This document shows positions 35,113-44,450 of a stretch of DNA of 64,000 nt, piece by piece (position 1 is the first letter of the stretch; every line of letters begins with the position of its first letter). Where the stretch lies: positions 1 to 64,000 of the forward strand of contig CAWFGC010000003.1 of the NCBI GenBank assembly GCA_963815185.1, read 5' to 3'. The translations under genes and the position numbers were made by a program. The notes under the pieces were generated by a model that was not told the DNA's origin, ran no database searches, and was given only the letters and a program-made list of their open reading frames with translations. Source of the stretch: SHZL01 sp963815185. GTDB lineage: Bacteria > Pseudomonadota > Gammaproteobacteria > Xanthomonadales > SZUA-36.

Positions 35113-36381
35113 CTAAAAGCGCGTAATTGAAAACGGGGCAAGGTCGACATGCGGCGCCTGGCCGAACACCAGATCGGTCACGATCCGGCCGGTGGTGGGA
35201 GCCTGCGTGAGACCATAATGCCCGTGACCGAAGGCGCACAGCACTCGCTCGTGCCCGGGAACAGGTCCCAGTACCGGCATGGAATCCGGCATCATCGGCC
35301 TCTGGCCCATCCACTCAGTGACCTCTGCGCCGGCCAGGCCAGGTAAAAAGCGTCGCGCATGTTGCAGCAAGACCTTGGCGCGGCGGTAATCCGGTGGGGC
35401 ATCGATCCTGGCGAACTCGGCCGTTCCCGCCACGCGCAGACCGTCCCGCATCGGCGTAATCACAACGTACTCCGAAACGGACATCAGCGGGTGTGAAAGG
35501 GTCACATTCGGCTCGGTCAGCATGCTGTGATAGCCACGTTTTGCCATCAACGGTACCTTGTACCCCAACTGAGCCAGCAAATCATTGGTCCACACCCCCG
35601 TTGCCAACACCAGGAAGTCGCCTTGCACCTGGTTTCCTGAAAGTGTTCTGACCGAAACACCCGAGTTTCCGGACGCAACCTGACTCACCCGATCGTGCAG
35701 CCACCGAGCGCCGTTGGCAAAAGCGGATTGGGCAAAGGTGCTGGCTACATCGGCAGGCGAAATGACGTGCTGCCACACAGGATCCAGCACCGCGATACCC
35801 TGCTCTCCCAACTGGATGTCCGGCTCCAGCGATTTGAGCTCCGCAGCCGTCAGCCGCTGCCACGGCAGGTCATGCTTGCGCCGGACCTCGTAATGCCAGC
35901 GATCGGCGGCAAATTCTGTGGCGTTGCCATACAACAGGATGAGCCCCGCGGATTTGCGCAATGAACCGGCTCCTGTTGCCTGCAGGATTTCATCGAAGTC
36001 CCGGGTTACGCCTGCCATCAGCCTTGCCTGGGCGGCAATAATTTCATCCACGCGCCGGGCGTTACCGGCACGCCAGAAGCGCCAGAACCAGGGCGCCAGA
36101 GCAAGCGCATCGCTCCAGCGAATCTTCATCGGTCCGAGTGGGTCCAGCATCCAGCCAGGCACCTGGCGGATTGCTCCAGGATAAGAGAATGGGTAAATGG
36201 AGGATGGCGAAATGCAACCCGCATTGCCATAACTGGTCGACTGCCCGGGCATTTCGGAATCGATCACGGTCACTTCGGCGCCACGGCGCCGCAGATGCCA
36301 GGCGCAGGCGGAGCCCACGATACCTGCACCGACGACAATGCAGCGTGGCGCAGCAGGTCCGTTGTCAGCTGGGCTGGTCAA
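35113..36381 (-). CDS. FAD-dependent D-amino acid (D-hydroxyproline) dehydrogenase
   Basis: A 422-residue DadA-like flavoprotein. The FAD motif VVGAGIVGSACAWHLRRRG begins at residue 16. STSYGNAGCISPSS and a C-terminal CAFGHGHYGLTQAP complete the family signature. In this operon it would oxidise cis-4-hydroxy-D-proline to pyrroline-4-hydroxy-2-carboxylate. It overlaps the regulator gene by 17 bp. Confidence 0.85.
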   Translation of the reverse strand: MTSPADNGPAAPRCIVVGAGIVGSACAWHLRRRGAEVTVIDSEMPGQSTSYGNAGCISPSSIYPFSYPGAIRQVPGWMLDPLGPMKIRWSDALALAPWFWRFWRAGNARRVDEIIAAQARLMAGVTRDFDEILQATGAGSLRKSAGLILLYGNATEFAADRWHYEVRRKHDLPWQRLTAAELKSLEPDIQLGEQGIAVLDPVWQHVISPADVASTFAQSAFANGARWLHDRVSQVASGNSGVSVRTLSGNQVQGDFLVLATGVWTNDLLAQLGYKVPLMAKRGYHSMLTEPNVTLSHPLMSVSEYVVITPMRDGLRVAGTAEFARIDAPPDYRRAKVLLQHARRFLPGLAGAEVTEWMGQRPMMPDSMPVLGPVPGHERVLCAFGHGHYGLTQAPTTGRIVTDLVFGQAPHVDLAPFSITRF

Positions 36382-37024
36382 CGCCGGTCACCAACCGTTC
36401 CAGTACCGCCATGATCGCATCCGATGCTTTTTGTGCACCGTTATAGTCGCGCCGGGCGACCAAACGCGCCATCTGTCCATGCACAATGATCGCATCGGAC
36501 AACTGGATCTGCGCGCGGTGAAAATACCAGAATCGCCGGCTGTGACTGCGCAATGGCGCCAGCGCGGCGGCCGCAAATGGGTTACCTGCACAAGCGTCGA
36601 GCAAAACATCCAGTTCGTGGTCGAGGCGCAGGAATTTATCAAACCGGTCATGGGAGATCGACATGTTGCGCGCGATGGCCGACAGGCCGCTGCGCTGTTC
36701 ATCCCTGGCGTTCAGGGCGGCGCGGTAAACCACCAGGCGTTCCAGCGGCTTGCGCGTTTCAAGGATGTTCAACATACCAGAGCGGCTAACCGCGGAGACC
36801 AGCAGACCTTTACGCGGAATCACCTGGATCAGTTCCTGATGCGCCAGACGTTGAATCGCTTCACGTACCGGCGTCCGGCCGATATTGGTCATCTTGATCA
36901 GGTCGCCTTCGGAAACCATCGAGCCCGGCTCCAACTGGAGCGTGACCAGCTTTTCTTCCAACAATGTATATGCCTGCTCGGCCAGACTGGACAGGTTTGT
37001 TGTGCCCTGCGCCAGCAAGCTCAT
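36365..37024 (-). CDS. GntR-family regulator of hydroxyproline catabolism
   Basis: A 219-residue GntR/FadR-type regulator. The winged helix (residues 10-75) includes VSEGDLIKMTNIGRTPVREAIQRLAHQELI, followed by an all-helical FCD effector domain with metal-type histidines (DHELD, RSHSRRF). It is embedded between the lyase and dehydrogenase genes, so it probably regulates its own operon. A palindrome upstream of the first gene is the likely site. Confidence 0.86.
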   Translation of the reverse strand: MSLLAQGTTNLSSLAEQAYTLLEEKLVTLQLEPGSMVSEGDLIKMTNIGRTPVREAIQRLAHQELIQVIPRKGLLVSAVSRSGMLNILETRKPLERLVVYRAALNARDEQRSGLSAIARNMSISHDRFDKFLRLDHELDVLLDACAGNPFAAAALAPLRSHSRRFWYFHRAQIQLSDAIIVHGQMARLVARRDYNGAQKASDAIMAVLERLVTGVDQPS

Positions 37025-37058
37025 CGGTGATTTTCGTGGCCGCAGCTTGCCCGGTTCA

Positions 37059-37958
37059 TCACAGGCTGGGCCGCGCAGCCAGGGCCTGTTCCAGAACCCG
37101 CTCCACCTGGCTCGCTTCCCGGTCACTCAATTGCAATCGTGGTGCCCGGACTCGTGCGCTGCCCACACCCATGAGCGACTCGACCAATTTGATCTTTTGT
37201 ACGAATTTCGGACCCACGTCGAGATGGAGCAGGGGAAGAAACCATTGGTACAACTCCCTGGCCTGTTGCCACTGCGACGCTTGTGCCAATTCCCACAGAC
37301 GCACCGTTTCCTTCGGGAAAGCAACCACCAGGCCAGCCACCCAACCATCGGCGCCCAACACGAAACTCTCCAAAGCCAGGTCATCCACACCGCAGAACAG
37401 GGCGAAACGGTCGCCGGTAAGGTGCCGGATTTCGGAGATGCGCCGGGTGTTGGCCGAAGATTCCTTGATCGCAACAAAGCGGAGATTGTCTGCCAGGCCC
37501 TCAAAATCCTCCGGCGTCAAATCCGTTCCATAGGCCACCGGGTTGTTGTACAGCATGATCGGGCGATCGGTCGCCGCCGCCACCGAATTCAAATATGCCA
37601 GTGTCTCGCGCCGGTCGCTGGGATACCGCATGGGCGGTAGAAGCATGAACCCATCGGCGCCTGCATCGGCCGCAGCCACGGCAAACGCACGCGCCTGACG
37701 GGTTGAAGATTCGGCAATGCAAGCAATCAGCGGCCTGCCCTGGCGGTCGGCGGCTGCGAAGAAGCGCACGATATCGAGCTTTTCCTCCGTACTCAGCGTG
37801 GACGCCTCGCCCAGTGAGCCGAGTACGATAAGGCCATGCACTCCTGCTTCCAGTTGGAATGCCAGGTGGTGTTCCATCGCCTTCCAGTCCAGTTTGTCCT
37901 CGGCGGTAAATTTGGTCGTAAGCGCCGGAAACACACCGCGCCAATGGAAATCGGTCAT
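37059..37958 (-). CDS. DHDPS-family enzyme, probable pyrroline-4-hydroxy-2-carboxylate deaminase
   Basis: A 299-residue DapA-fold lyase. GSLGEASTLSTEEK near residue 47 binds the carboxylate, the tyrosine is in IMLYNNPVAYG and the Schiff-base lysine in FVAIKESSAN. Family members in hydroxyproline operons deaminate pyrroline-4-hydroxy-2-carboxylate to 2-oxoglutarate semialdehyde. It is first in the operon. The dehydrogenase that would finish the pathway is not in this window. Confidence 0.84.
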   Translation of the reverse strand: MTDFHWRGVFPALTTKFTAEDKLDWKAMEHHLAFQLEAGVHGLIVLGSLGEASTLSTEEKLDIVRFFAAADRQGRPLIACIAESSTRQARAFAVAAADAGADGFMLLPPMRYPSDRRETLAYLNSVAAATDRPIMLYNNPVAYGTDLTPEDFEGLADNLRFVAIKESSANTRRISEIRHLTGDRFALFCGVDDLALESFVLGADGWVAGLVVAFPKETVRLWELAQASQWQQARELYQWFLPLLHLDVGPKFVQKIKLVESLMGVGSARVRAPRLQLSDREASQVERVLEQALAARPSL

Positions 37959-37991
37959 GGATGGAAGCCTGGGATTGACTTGATTTGGCTA

Positions 37992-38001
37992 TGATATATC
38001 A
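37992..38001 (-). promoter_or_regulatory. palindrome TGATATATCA, candidate GntR operator
   Basis: A perfect 10-bp palindrome lies 34 bp upstream of the first hydroxyproline gene, where promoter and operator are expected. GntR/FCD regulators often bind short AT-centred palindromes. The rest of the 227-bp gap contains only a small GC hairpin at 38113-38129. Confidence 0.4.
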
Positions 38002-38185
38002 GCAGTGGCACAAAAAACAGGCTTCTCGCGCCTGCCATGAGACGCTGTAGCCAATAACCATCGTGTCTCGCGTACCCAACCAGGGTCAGGCCAGGAAGCT
38101 GCTGAATGGCGGCTTGCCCGCAGGGCAAGAAGCCTTGAAAGCAGCGACCGCCCGGTCGTGGGTCGCCTGCGGATCTAAGGAGGCG

Positions 38186-38950
38186 TTATTTGTTGCGCTT
38201 AATGGTCACTGAGCCGTTCACGGTGTCCACGTGAATGTTTGCTTCACCGGCTCCTATAGTGCCATCCAAATCCCGGCCGACAAAGCCTTTCTCCGGCTGC
38301 AAACCAAAATCATCCGCATCGATGCTGCCATTGAGTGTCTCGGCGTGAACTTGCGCACTGGCATTTTCCGGAATGCGTAAATTGATCCGGCCATTGACCG
38401 CATCAGCCTTGACACGCTGCGCGCCTGCCAGTACATCGAATTGCGCTTCGATCATGCCGTTTACGGTATCCAGCTTGGCATCGCTTTCCAGCCCTTGCAG
38501 CGACATCTTGCCATTGACGGTCTCGATGCTGACGGCTCCTTTGACGCCGATGACCCCGATATCCCCATTCACCGTTTCAATGGTGTCCAGCCGGGCGCTG
38601 TCCGGAACCTTCAGTTCATACGAAACACTGCCACTCTCATTGTCACCCCGTCCGAACCATCCACTTCGGCTTTTCGGGTAGCGGGTTTCTATGCGGATCA
38701 GTTCATCCGTTGCGCTGACCTCGATTTCCAGGCCATCGAGATATTCCTGCGTACCCGCTTTTTTCGTGGCGACAATATGTACCTGATTGCCGGAAACACC
38801 TTCGATGCGGACATCGCCATTGGTATTTTCCAGGCTGATCCGCCCGCCTGCCTGCAGCTTGAAGTTGTACTCCTTGGTCTCAGTTACATCTGCCAACACT
38901 GAGGAAATGTTGAACACAAGGCAACAGGCCGCGATTGCTGTGTACTTCAT
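38186..38950 (-). CDS. DUF4097 repeat protein, exported
   Basis: A 254-residue exported protein (signal peptide to about residue 21). Successive beta-helix rungs are marked by VNGD, VNGK, VNGM, VNGR, LNGS and VNGS, the pattern of DUF4097/DUF4098 proteins. The function is unknown. Some members are linked to envelope stress. GGGAGA precedes the ATG at 38950. Confidence 0.85.
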   Translation of the reverse strand: MKYTAIAACCLVFNISSVLADVTETKEYNFKLQAGGRISLENTNGDVRIEGVSGNQVHIVATKKAGTQEYLDGLEIEVSATDELIRIETRYPKSRSGWFGRGDNESGSVSYELKVPDSARLDTIETVNGDIGVIGVKGAVSIETVNGKMSLQGLESDAKLDTVNGMIEAQFDVLAGAQRVKADAVNGRINLRIPENASAQVHAETLNGSIDADDFGLQPEKGFVGRDLDGTIGAGEANIHVDTVNGSVTIKRNK

Positions 38951-39121
38951 TGAATTTCTCCCTGAACATTGAATTTTTGCTTGCCGCGTTTTCCGAGCCA
39001 GTAACGGTGGGTGCCTTCCGCTTAATAAATGGCTTCCTACGACTTTGATGCCAACAGACGCGAAATGGTTTAAGCCGCCAAGCCAGGCTTGCGTGTGCCG
39101 GCACAATCGGATAACATACCT

Positions 39122-39143
39122 ATGTATTAATGCGCTAATACAT
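39122..39143 (+). promoter_or_regulatory. palindrome ahead of the his regulator, candidate operator
   Basis: ATGTATTA-ATGCGC-TAATACAT is a perfect 8-bp dyad, 19 bp before the regulator's start codon. Its size suits a TrpR-type dimer. It is the natural autoregulatory and his-operon site. Confidence 0.55.
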
Positions 39144-39161
39144 TAAAACAGCGAATTTGCC

Positions 39162-39476
39162 ATGAAACATCATGATCAGTCACAAAAAGTCCAACTGAAG
39201 ACCGCTGCCCGTTCCTTGTCGGAAGCGCTGTGTTCTCTGGACACGGCCAATGAAGTCAAGCTGTTTCTCGAGGACCTGTGCACGCCTGCTGAAATCGAAG
39301 CCATGGTCGATCGCTGGCGGGTGGCGCAATTACTGGACCAGGGACTGACTTATCGGGATATCAGCGACCTGACCGAAGTCAGCGTAACGACCATAGGCCG
39401 CGTGGCCAGGTTTATGGAGATGGGTACCGGCGGCTATCGCACCGTCCTCGATCGATTCAGGAGCAAAACAACATGA
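39162..39476 (+). CDS. TrpR/YerC-family regulator heading the his operon
   Basis: A 104-residue YerC/YecD-type TrpR-superfamily protein: LFLEDLCTPAEIEAM, then the helix-turn-helix GLTYRDISDLTEVSVTTIGRVARF. Its stop overlaps hisG by four bases. Proteins of this type in this position are predicted histidine-responsive repressors. I infer that role from context. Confidence 0.85.
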   Translation: MKHHDQSQKVQLKTAARSLSEALCSLDTANEVKLFLEDLCTPAEIEAMVDRWRVAQLLDQGLTYRDISDLTEVSVTTIGRVARFMEMGTGGYRTVLDRFRSKTT

Positions 39477-40352
39477 GCAGACTGAGAGTTGCCATCCAGA
39501 AATCCGGCCGCCTGTCCGAGCGTTCCCAGGAAATCCTGAAAAATTGCGGTCTCAGATTCGCCCAAAGCAAGGATAAATTGTTCTGGTATGGGCAGGATTT
39601 CCCGGTTGATCTTCTGCTGGTCCGGGACGACGACATTCCCCGCTTATTGCTCGATGGCGTTTGCGAACTTGGCATTGTCGGGGAAAACATTGCGCGTGAA
39701 GTCATGCTGGAACGCAATGCCGCCAATGGTCTTAGCTGCCGTCGCAAACTCGGTTTTGGACACTGTCGCCTGTCGCTGGCGGTGCCCGAAAGCATGGAGA
39801 TCAGCGATTCTGCGGAGCTCGAGGGGCTGCGTATCGCCACGAGTTATCCGGCATTGACGCGATCTCTGCTAATGGAAAAAGGCATCAGCACCCAGATCGT
39901 TGAATTGTCCGGCTCCGTTGAAATCGCCCCCGGACTCGGCACTGCAGATGCCATCGCGGATCTCGTTTCCACCGGCTCGACATTGCGCGCCAATCACCTG
40001 CGCGAACTGGAAGTATTGTTTGAAAGCCAGGCGGCGCTGTATTGCAGTTCCAGGCCCGTCAGTAGCGACAAAGCAATTGCTGCTCGACCGTCTGTTGTCA
40101 CGCATTGAAGGTGTACTGCAGGCAGCAGAAAGCAAATACGTGATGCTGCATGCCCCGCGAGACGCCATCGACAAAGTCACTGCTTTACTGCCCGGCGTCG
40201 AGCATCCGTCGATCATGCCGCTGGAAGGTTCGGACCGGGTTGCCATGCACGCGGTCTGTGGCGAAACCGTATTCTGGGAACACCTGGAAGCACTCAAAGC
40301 CGCCGGAGCTTCCGCCATTCTGGTTTTGCCGGTGGAGAAAATGCTCGCATGA
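39473..40352 (+). CDS. hisG: ATP phosphoribosyltransferase HisG (long form), frameshifted
   Basis: Catalyses the first step, joining ATP and PRPP. The N-terminal domain (39473 to about 40070) shows LRVAIQKSGRLSE, ELGIVGENI and the PRPP loop SGSVEIAPGLGTADAI. The frame then fails and stops at 40108. The C-terminal ACT-like regulatory domain (KQLLLDRLLSRIEGV to the end) continues in the next frame to 40352. Removing one base near 40073 in GACAAAGCAA joins them into a normal 293-residue protein with feedback domain. Confidence 0.9.
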
Positions 40353-41680
40353 GTCGCTTTGGCCTTGAAATCATTCAATGGGAGGCGCTCGATACGGCAC
40401 GCCAAAAGGCTTTGCTGAGGCGGCCGGCGAGCGCGGATGCGGGTCTGCAAGCCACCGTTGCCGGCATCATTGCGCAAGTGCGCGACGGAGGCGACTCAGC
40501 CTTGAGCACGCTGACCCGGCAGTTCGACGGAGTGAATCCGCAGCCTTTCGAAATCGATGCGAGCGCCATGCAGTCGGCGCGTAACTCGATCGGGACCCCC
40601 CTGGCGAACGCTATTGGCGATGCGGCCAGCCGCATCCGTGCATTTCATGCCGCGGATATTCCGCAGGAGAAAACCGTGGCAACCGCTGCGGGCCTTGATT
40701 GCACCGTTACCTACCGCGCGCTGTCCACGGTGGGCATCTACATACCGGGCGGCACGGCGCCACTGGTCTCCACGGTTTTGATGCTCGCCATTCCGGCGAA
40801 ACTGGCGGGCTGCCGGCAGATCATCATGTGCTCCCCACCCGGCCGTGACGGCAAAATCTGTGCGGAAATGCTCGCCGCCGCCAGCCTGTGTGGCGTTGAT
40901 CGGGTATTTTGTGTCGGCGGAGCACAAGCCGTGGCTGCCATGGCCTACGGCACCGAAACGGTGCCGCGCTGCCACAAGATTTTCGGCCCCGGCAACGCCT
41001 GGGTGACCGCGGCCAAGCAACAGGTATCACAGGATCCTGATGGAGCGGCCATCGATATGCCCGCCGGCCCGTCCGAAGTGCTGGTGATTGCCGACGCAGG
41101 CGCAGGCGAAGGGATGGGGGTTGATTTCATTAGCTGGGACCTGTTGTCGCAGGCCGAGCATGGACCCGATTCACAGGTGCTTTTGGTGACCGACAGCCGG
41201 CAATTGGCGGCAGCGGTCATCGCGCGGCTGGAGGAGCTGGTACCTGCATCGGCGCGCAGCGGCATCCTGGAAAAATCGCTGGGCGCGGCACGCATCATCG
41301 AGGTTTCCAGCCTTGACTGCGCGATGGCCATCGCCAACGATTACGCCCCGGAACACCTGATCCTGAACACTGCAAATGCGCGCCAACTGGCAACGCAGGT
41401 AGAACACGCCGGCTCGGTATTTATCGGCCGCTGGACCCCCGAATCGCTGGGGGATTACTGCTCCGGCACCAACCACGTGTTGCCCACCCATGGATTTGCG
41501 CGCTCTCACGGCGCTTTGGGCGTGGCGGACTTCATGCGGCGGATGACGCTGCAGGAAGCCAGTGCCGGCGCTCTGGCGCTGGTGGGCCCGACTGCCGAAA
41601 TCCTTGCCGCGGTTGAAGGTCTCGAGGCCCACCGGATGGCTGTTCACTCGCGCCTGCTGAGCCTGGAGCGCACGACATGA
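40349..41680 (+). CDS. hisD: histidinol dehydrogenase
   Basis: A 443-residue NAD-dependent enzyme for the last two oxidations to histidine. GIYIPGGTAPLVSTVLM, GPGNAWVTAAKQ, DMPAGPSEVLVIAD and the zinc-site region AEHGPDSQ are intact. It overlaps the end of hisG by four bases. Confidence 0.95.
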   Translation: MSRFGLEIIQWEALDTARQKALLRRPASADAGLQATVAGIIAQVRDGGDSALSTLTRQFDGVNPQPFEIDASAMQSARNSIGTPLANAIGDAASRIRAFHAADIPQEKTVATAAGLDCTVTYRALSTVGIYIPGGTAPLVSTVLMLAIPAKLAGCRQIIMCSPPGRDGKICAEMLAAASLCGVDRVFCVGGAQAVAAMAYGTETVPRCHKIFGPGNAWVTAAKQQVSQDPDGAAIDMPAGPSEVLVIADAGAGEGMGVDFISWDLLSQAEHGPDSQVLLVTDSRQLAAAVIARLEELVPASARSGILEKSLGAARIIEVSSLDCAMAIANDYAPEHLILNTANARQLATQVEHAGSVFIGRWTPESLGDYCSGTNHVLPTHGFARSHGALGVADFMRRMTLQEASAGALALVGPTAEILAAVEGLEAHRMAVHSRLLSLERTT

Positions 41681-42766
41681 ATGTGCTCGGTCTGGCCCGC
41701 CCCGAGATTGTGGCGATGAAGCCCTACTCCTCAGCACGCAAGGAAGCTCCGGCCCAGGGCATTTTGCTCAACGCCAATGAATCCCCATGGCCGTTGTTTG
41801 ATACTGATTCGAACGGATTCTCTTTGAATCGCTATCCCGATCCGCAGCCGGTTGAGCTGATCGAAGGTTTGGCAGAACTGTATGAATTACCGCGCGCAGG
41901 AAGTGTTGGTCACCCGCGGCAGCGACGAAGGCATCGACCTGCTGACCCGCGTCTTCTGCCGCGCAGGCAGGGATGCCGTTTTGCACTGCCCGCCGACGTT
42001 CGGCATGTATCGCATCGCTGCCGAGACCCAGGGCGCCAGCGTGATTTCCGTGCCGAGACGGCCGGCCGATGGATTTGCCATCGACACCGGACAGGTACTC
42101 TCCACGGTGCGCGCGGATGACCGCATAAAGTTGGTATTCCTCACCTCGCCGAACAATCCCACCGGCGATTGTGTGGACGATGCATTCCTTGCTGCGCTGC
42201 TCGAAGCCACCGACGAACGGGCCATTGTCGTCATCGATGAGGCCTACGCGGAGTTTTGCCCGCGGCCATCCGCCATCCGTTTGATTGCACAGTATCCGCA
42301 GCTCGTGGTGTTGCGCACGCTGTCCAAGGCATGGGCGTCGGCCGGCCTGCGTTGCGGGGCTGTATTGGCGCAGCGCCAGGTTATCGATCTGCTGCGCCGA
42401 ATCATCGCCCCTTACCCGCTGGCCACTCCGGTAGTTGCATTGGCGGCACGGGCGCTGCAGCCGGACATGCGCTTGCGCCAGAAGGCGCTGCTCGATGATA
42501 TCCGCGAAAACAAGCAAATGCTGTTGTCACTGCTGGCGAATCGCTCATTCATCGTCGACCTCTGGCCGGGCGAAGCGAATTTCGTTTTGCTGCGGGCCAG
42601 GGACGCGAAAGCACTGTTGGCATATTGCGCTGAGCGGGGGATCATATTGCGCGGTTATGCCAACGATCCGGCGCTGAACGAGTGTATTCGCATCTCGGTT
42701 GGCAGCCAGCAGGATCTTACCGCTTTGGAACAGGTGCTGAATCAATGGGAGGCAACGCATCCATGA
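41677..42766 (+). CDS. hisC: histidinol-phosphate aminotransferase HisC, frameshifted
   Basis: A PLP fold-type I aminotransferase. The first part has NANESPWP and LNRYPDPQP. The second, in the next frame, has VTRGSDEGIDLL, TSPNNPTGD, DEAYAEF and the PLP lysine in LRTLSKAWASAG. The break is at the alternating GC run 41891-41898. Removing one base gives LYELPRQEVLVTRGSDEG. The product is then a normal protein of about 362 residues. Its start overlaps hisD by four bases. Confidence 0.9.
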
Positions 42767-43842
42767 GCCGGAACAACAGCAAGAGACGGATTCTGTTCAT
42801 CGACCGGGATGGCACCCTGATCGCCGAGCCGGCGGACGAACAGGTCGATTCCCTGGAGAAGCTGGCGCTGATGCCCGGCGTGATTCCGGCATTGCTGAAA
42901 CTGCAGGCCGCCGGTTATGAATTCGTCATCGTCAGCAATCAGGACGGTCTCGGCACCGACACTTACCCGCTGGAAGCTTACGAAATCCCGCAGCAGAAAA
43001 TGATCGAACTGTTTGCCTCGCAGGGCATCGAATTCAGTGCAGTGCATATCGACCCGCACTTTGAACACGAGAACTCGCCCAATCGCAAGCCGGGGATCGG
43101 CATGTTGCTCGATTACCTCAAGTCCGGCGAGTTGAACCTGGCAGACAGCTGGGTGATCGGCGACCGGGAGACCGACATGGAACTGGCGCGCAATCTGGGT
43201 ATTGGCGGACTCCGCCTCGGACAGGAGCACAACAGCTGGGAAGCCATTGCCCATCAGTTGATCCAGCGACCACGGCAGGCAACCGTGAAGCGCAAGACCA
43301 GGGAAACGGATATACGGGTGTTTGTCGATCTGGACGCAAACCCCGGCAGCGATTGCCAGACGGGCATTGGGTTTCTTGATCATATGCTCGATCAACTGGC
43401 CAGTCACGGAGGTTTCCAGCTCGAGCTCAAGTGCGCTGGCGATCTTGAAATCGATGAGCACCACACGGTGGAAGATTGTGCGCTGGCATTGGGTGAGGCG
43501 CTGGACCAGGCCCTGGGCGACCGGCGCGGGATCGGCCGCTACGGGTTTGTGTTGCCGATGGATGAATCTCTGGCCCAGACTGCCATCGACCTGTCTGGCC
43601 GCCCGGCCTTCGTTTTCGAAGCGGACTTTCCGCGTGACCAGGTCGGCGGTCTGTCGACCGAGATGGTGCGGCATTTCTTCGCCTCGCTGAGCCAGGCCTT
43701 GCGCGCCTCCATTCACTTGCAGGTCACAGGCGAGAACACCCACCACATGGTCGAAGCGCTGTTCAAGGGGGCCGGACGTGCCCTGCGCCCGGCTCTGCTG
43801 CGCCAGGGATTCGAGGTGCCCAGCACCAAGGGCAGTTTGTAA
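42763..43842 (+). CDS. hisB: bifunctional histidinol-phosphatase / imidazoleglycerol-phosphate dehydratase
   Basis: A 359-residue fusion. The HAD-type phosphatase (FIDRDGTLI; RKPGIGML) covers residues 1-165. The dehydratase follows, with manganese-binding histidines in GFLDHMLDQLASHG, EIDEHHTVED and NTHHMVEA. ATG at 42763 overlaps the hisC stop. The fused form is typical of gammaproteobacteria. Confidence 0.95.
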   Translation: MSRNNSKRRILFIDRDGTLIAEPADEQVDSLEKLALMPGVIPALLKLQAAGYEFVIVSNQDGLGTDTYPLEAYEIPQQKMIELFASQGIEFSAVHIDPHFEHENSPNRKPGIGMLLDYLKSGELNLADSWVIGDRETDMELARNLGIGGLRLGQEHNSWEAIAHQLIQRPRQATVKRKTRETDIRVFVDLDANPGSDCQTGIGFLDHMLDQLASHGGFQLELKCAGDLEIDEHHTVEDCALALGEALDQALGDRRGIGRYGFVLPMDESLAQTAIDLSGRPAFVFEADFPRDQVGGLSTEMVRHFFASLSQALRASIHLQVTGENTHHMVEALFKGAGRALRPALLRQGFEVPSTKGSL

Positions 43843-44439
43843 TGAGCGTGGTCGTCGTCGACAGCGGTGGCGCCAATATTTCGTCCGTGCTGCATGCGCT
43901 CAGGCGCCTTGGCGTGGAGCCGCAATTCACTGCGGACGCGGCTGCGATCAGCAGAGCCAGCCGGGTCATATTGCCCGGTGTCGGCGCGGCCGGGCGCGCC
44001 ATGGACGTATTGCGCGCTTATGCACTGCCCGATGTTCTGCGGGCATTGACGCAGCCGGTGCTGGGTATCTGCCTCGGGCATGCAACTGCTGTTCGACGCT
44101 TCCGAGGAAGATCAGACCGACATGCTGGGCATCATACCAGCCAGTCTGACGCGTTTGCCCGAGTCGGCGGGCTGCCGGGTGCCGCATATGGGCTGGAACC
44201 GGCTTGAGTCAGCCCGGACGGACCCCTTGAGCGATCCCTTGCACGGCGGCTGGTTTTACTTTGTGCATTCGTACGCGGCCCCGGTAGGCGCCTGGACGCT
44301 GTGCACCAGTTACCATGGGCGATCATTCAGCGCCCTGGTGCGCCAGGGCAATTTCTATGGCGCACAATTCCACCCGGAGCGCTCCGCCGCAGGCGGAGCC
44401 GGTCTGCTGCAGAACTTTCTTGCCGGCGATTCAAAGTGA
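43842..44439 (+). CDS. hisH: imidazole glycerol phosphate synthase glutaminase HisH, frameshifted
   Basis: A glutaminase that feeds ammonia to HisF. The first frame gives VVVDSGGANISSV and the nucleophile region VLGICLG. After a GGG at 44076-44078, the frame is lost. Dropping one G gives CLGMQLLFDASEE, and the rest, with the triad histidine in AQFHPERSAA, follows to 44439. The repaired length of about 198 residues is normal. Confidence 0.9.
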
Positions 44440-44450
44440 AGGGACATCAG

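Noticed and set aside
42742..43746. 334-codon minus-strand frame
   Set aside because: Shadow of hisB caused by high GC. hisB motifs are unambiguous.
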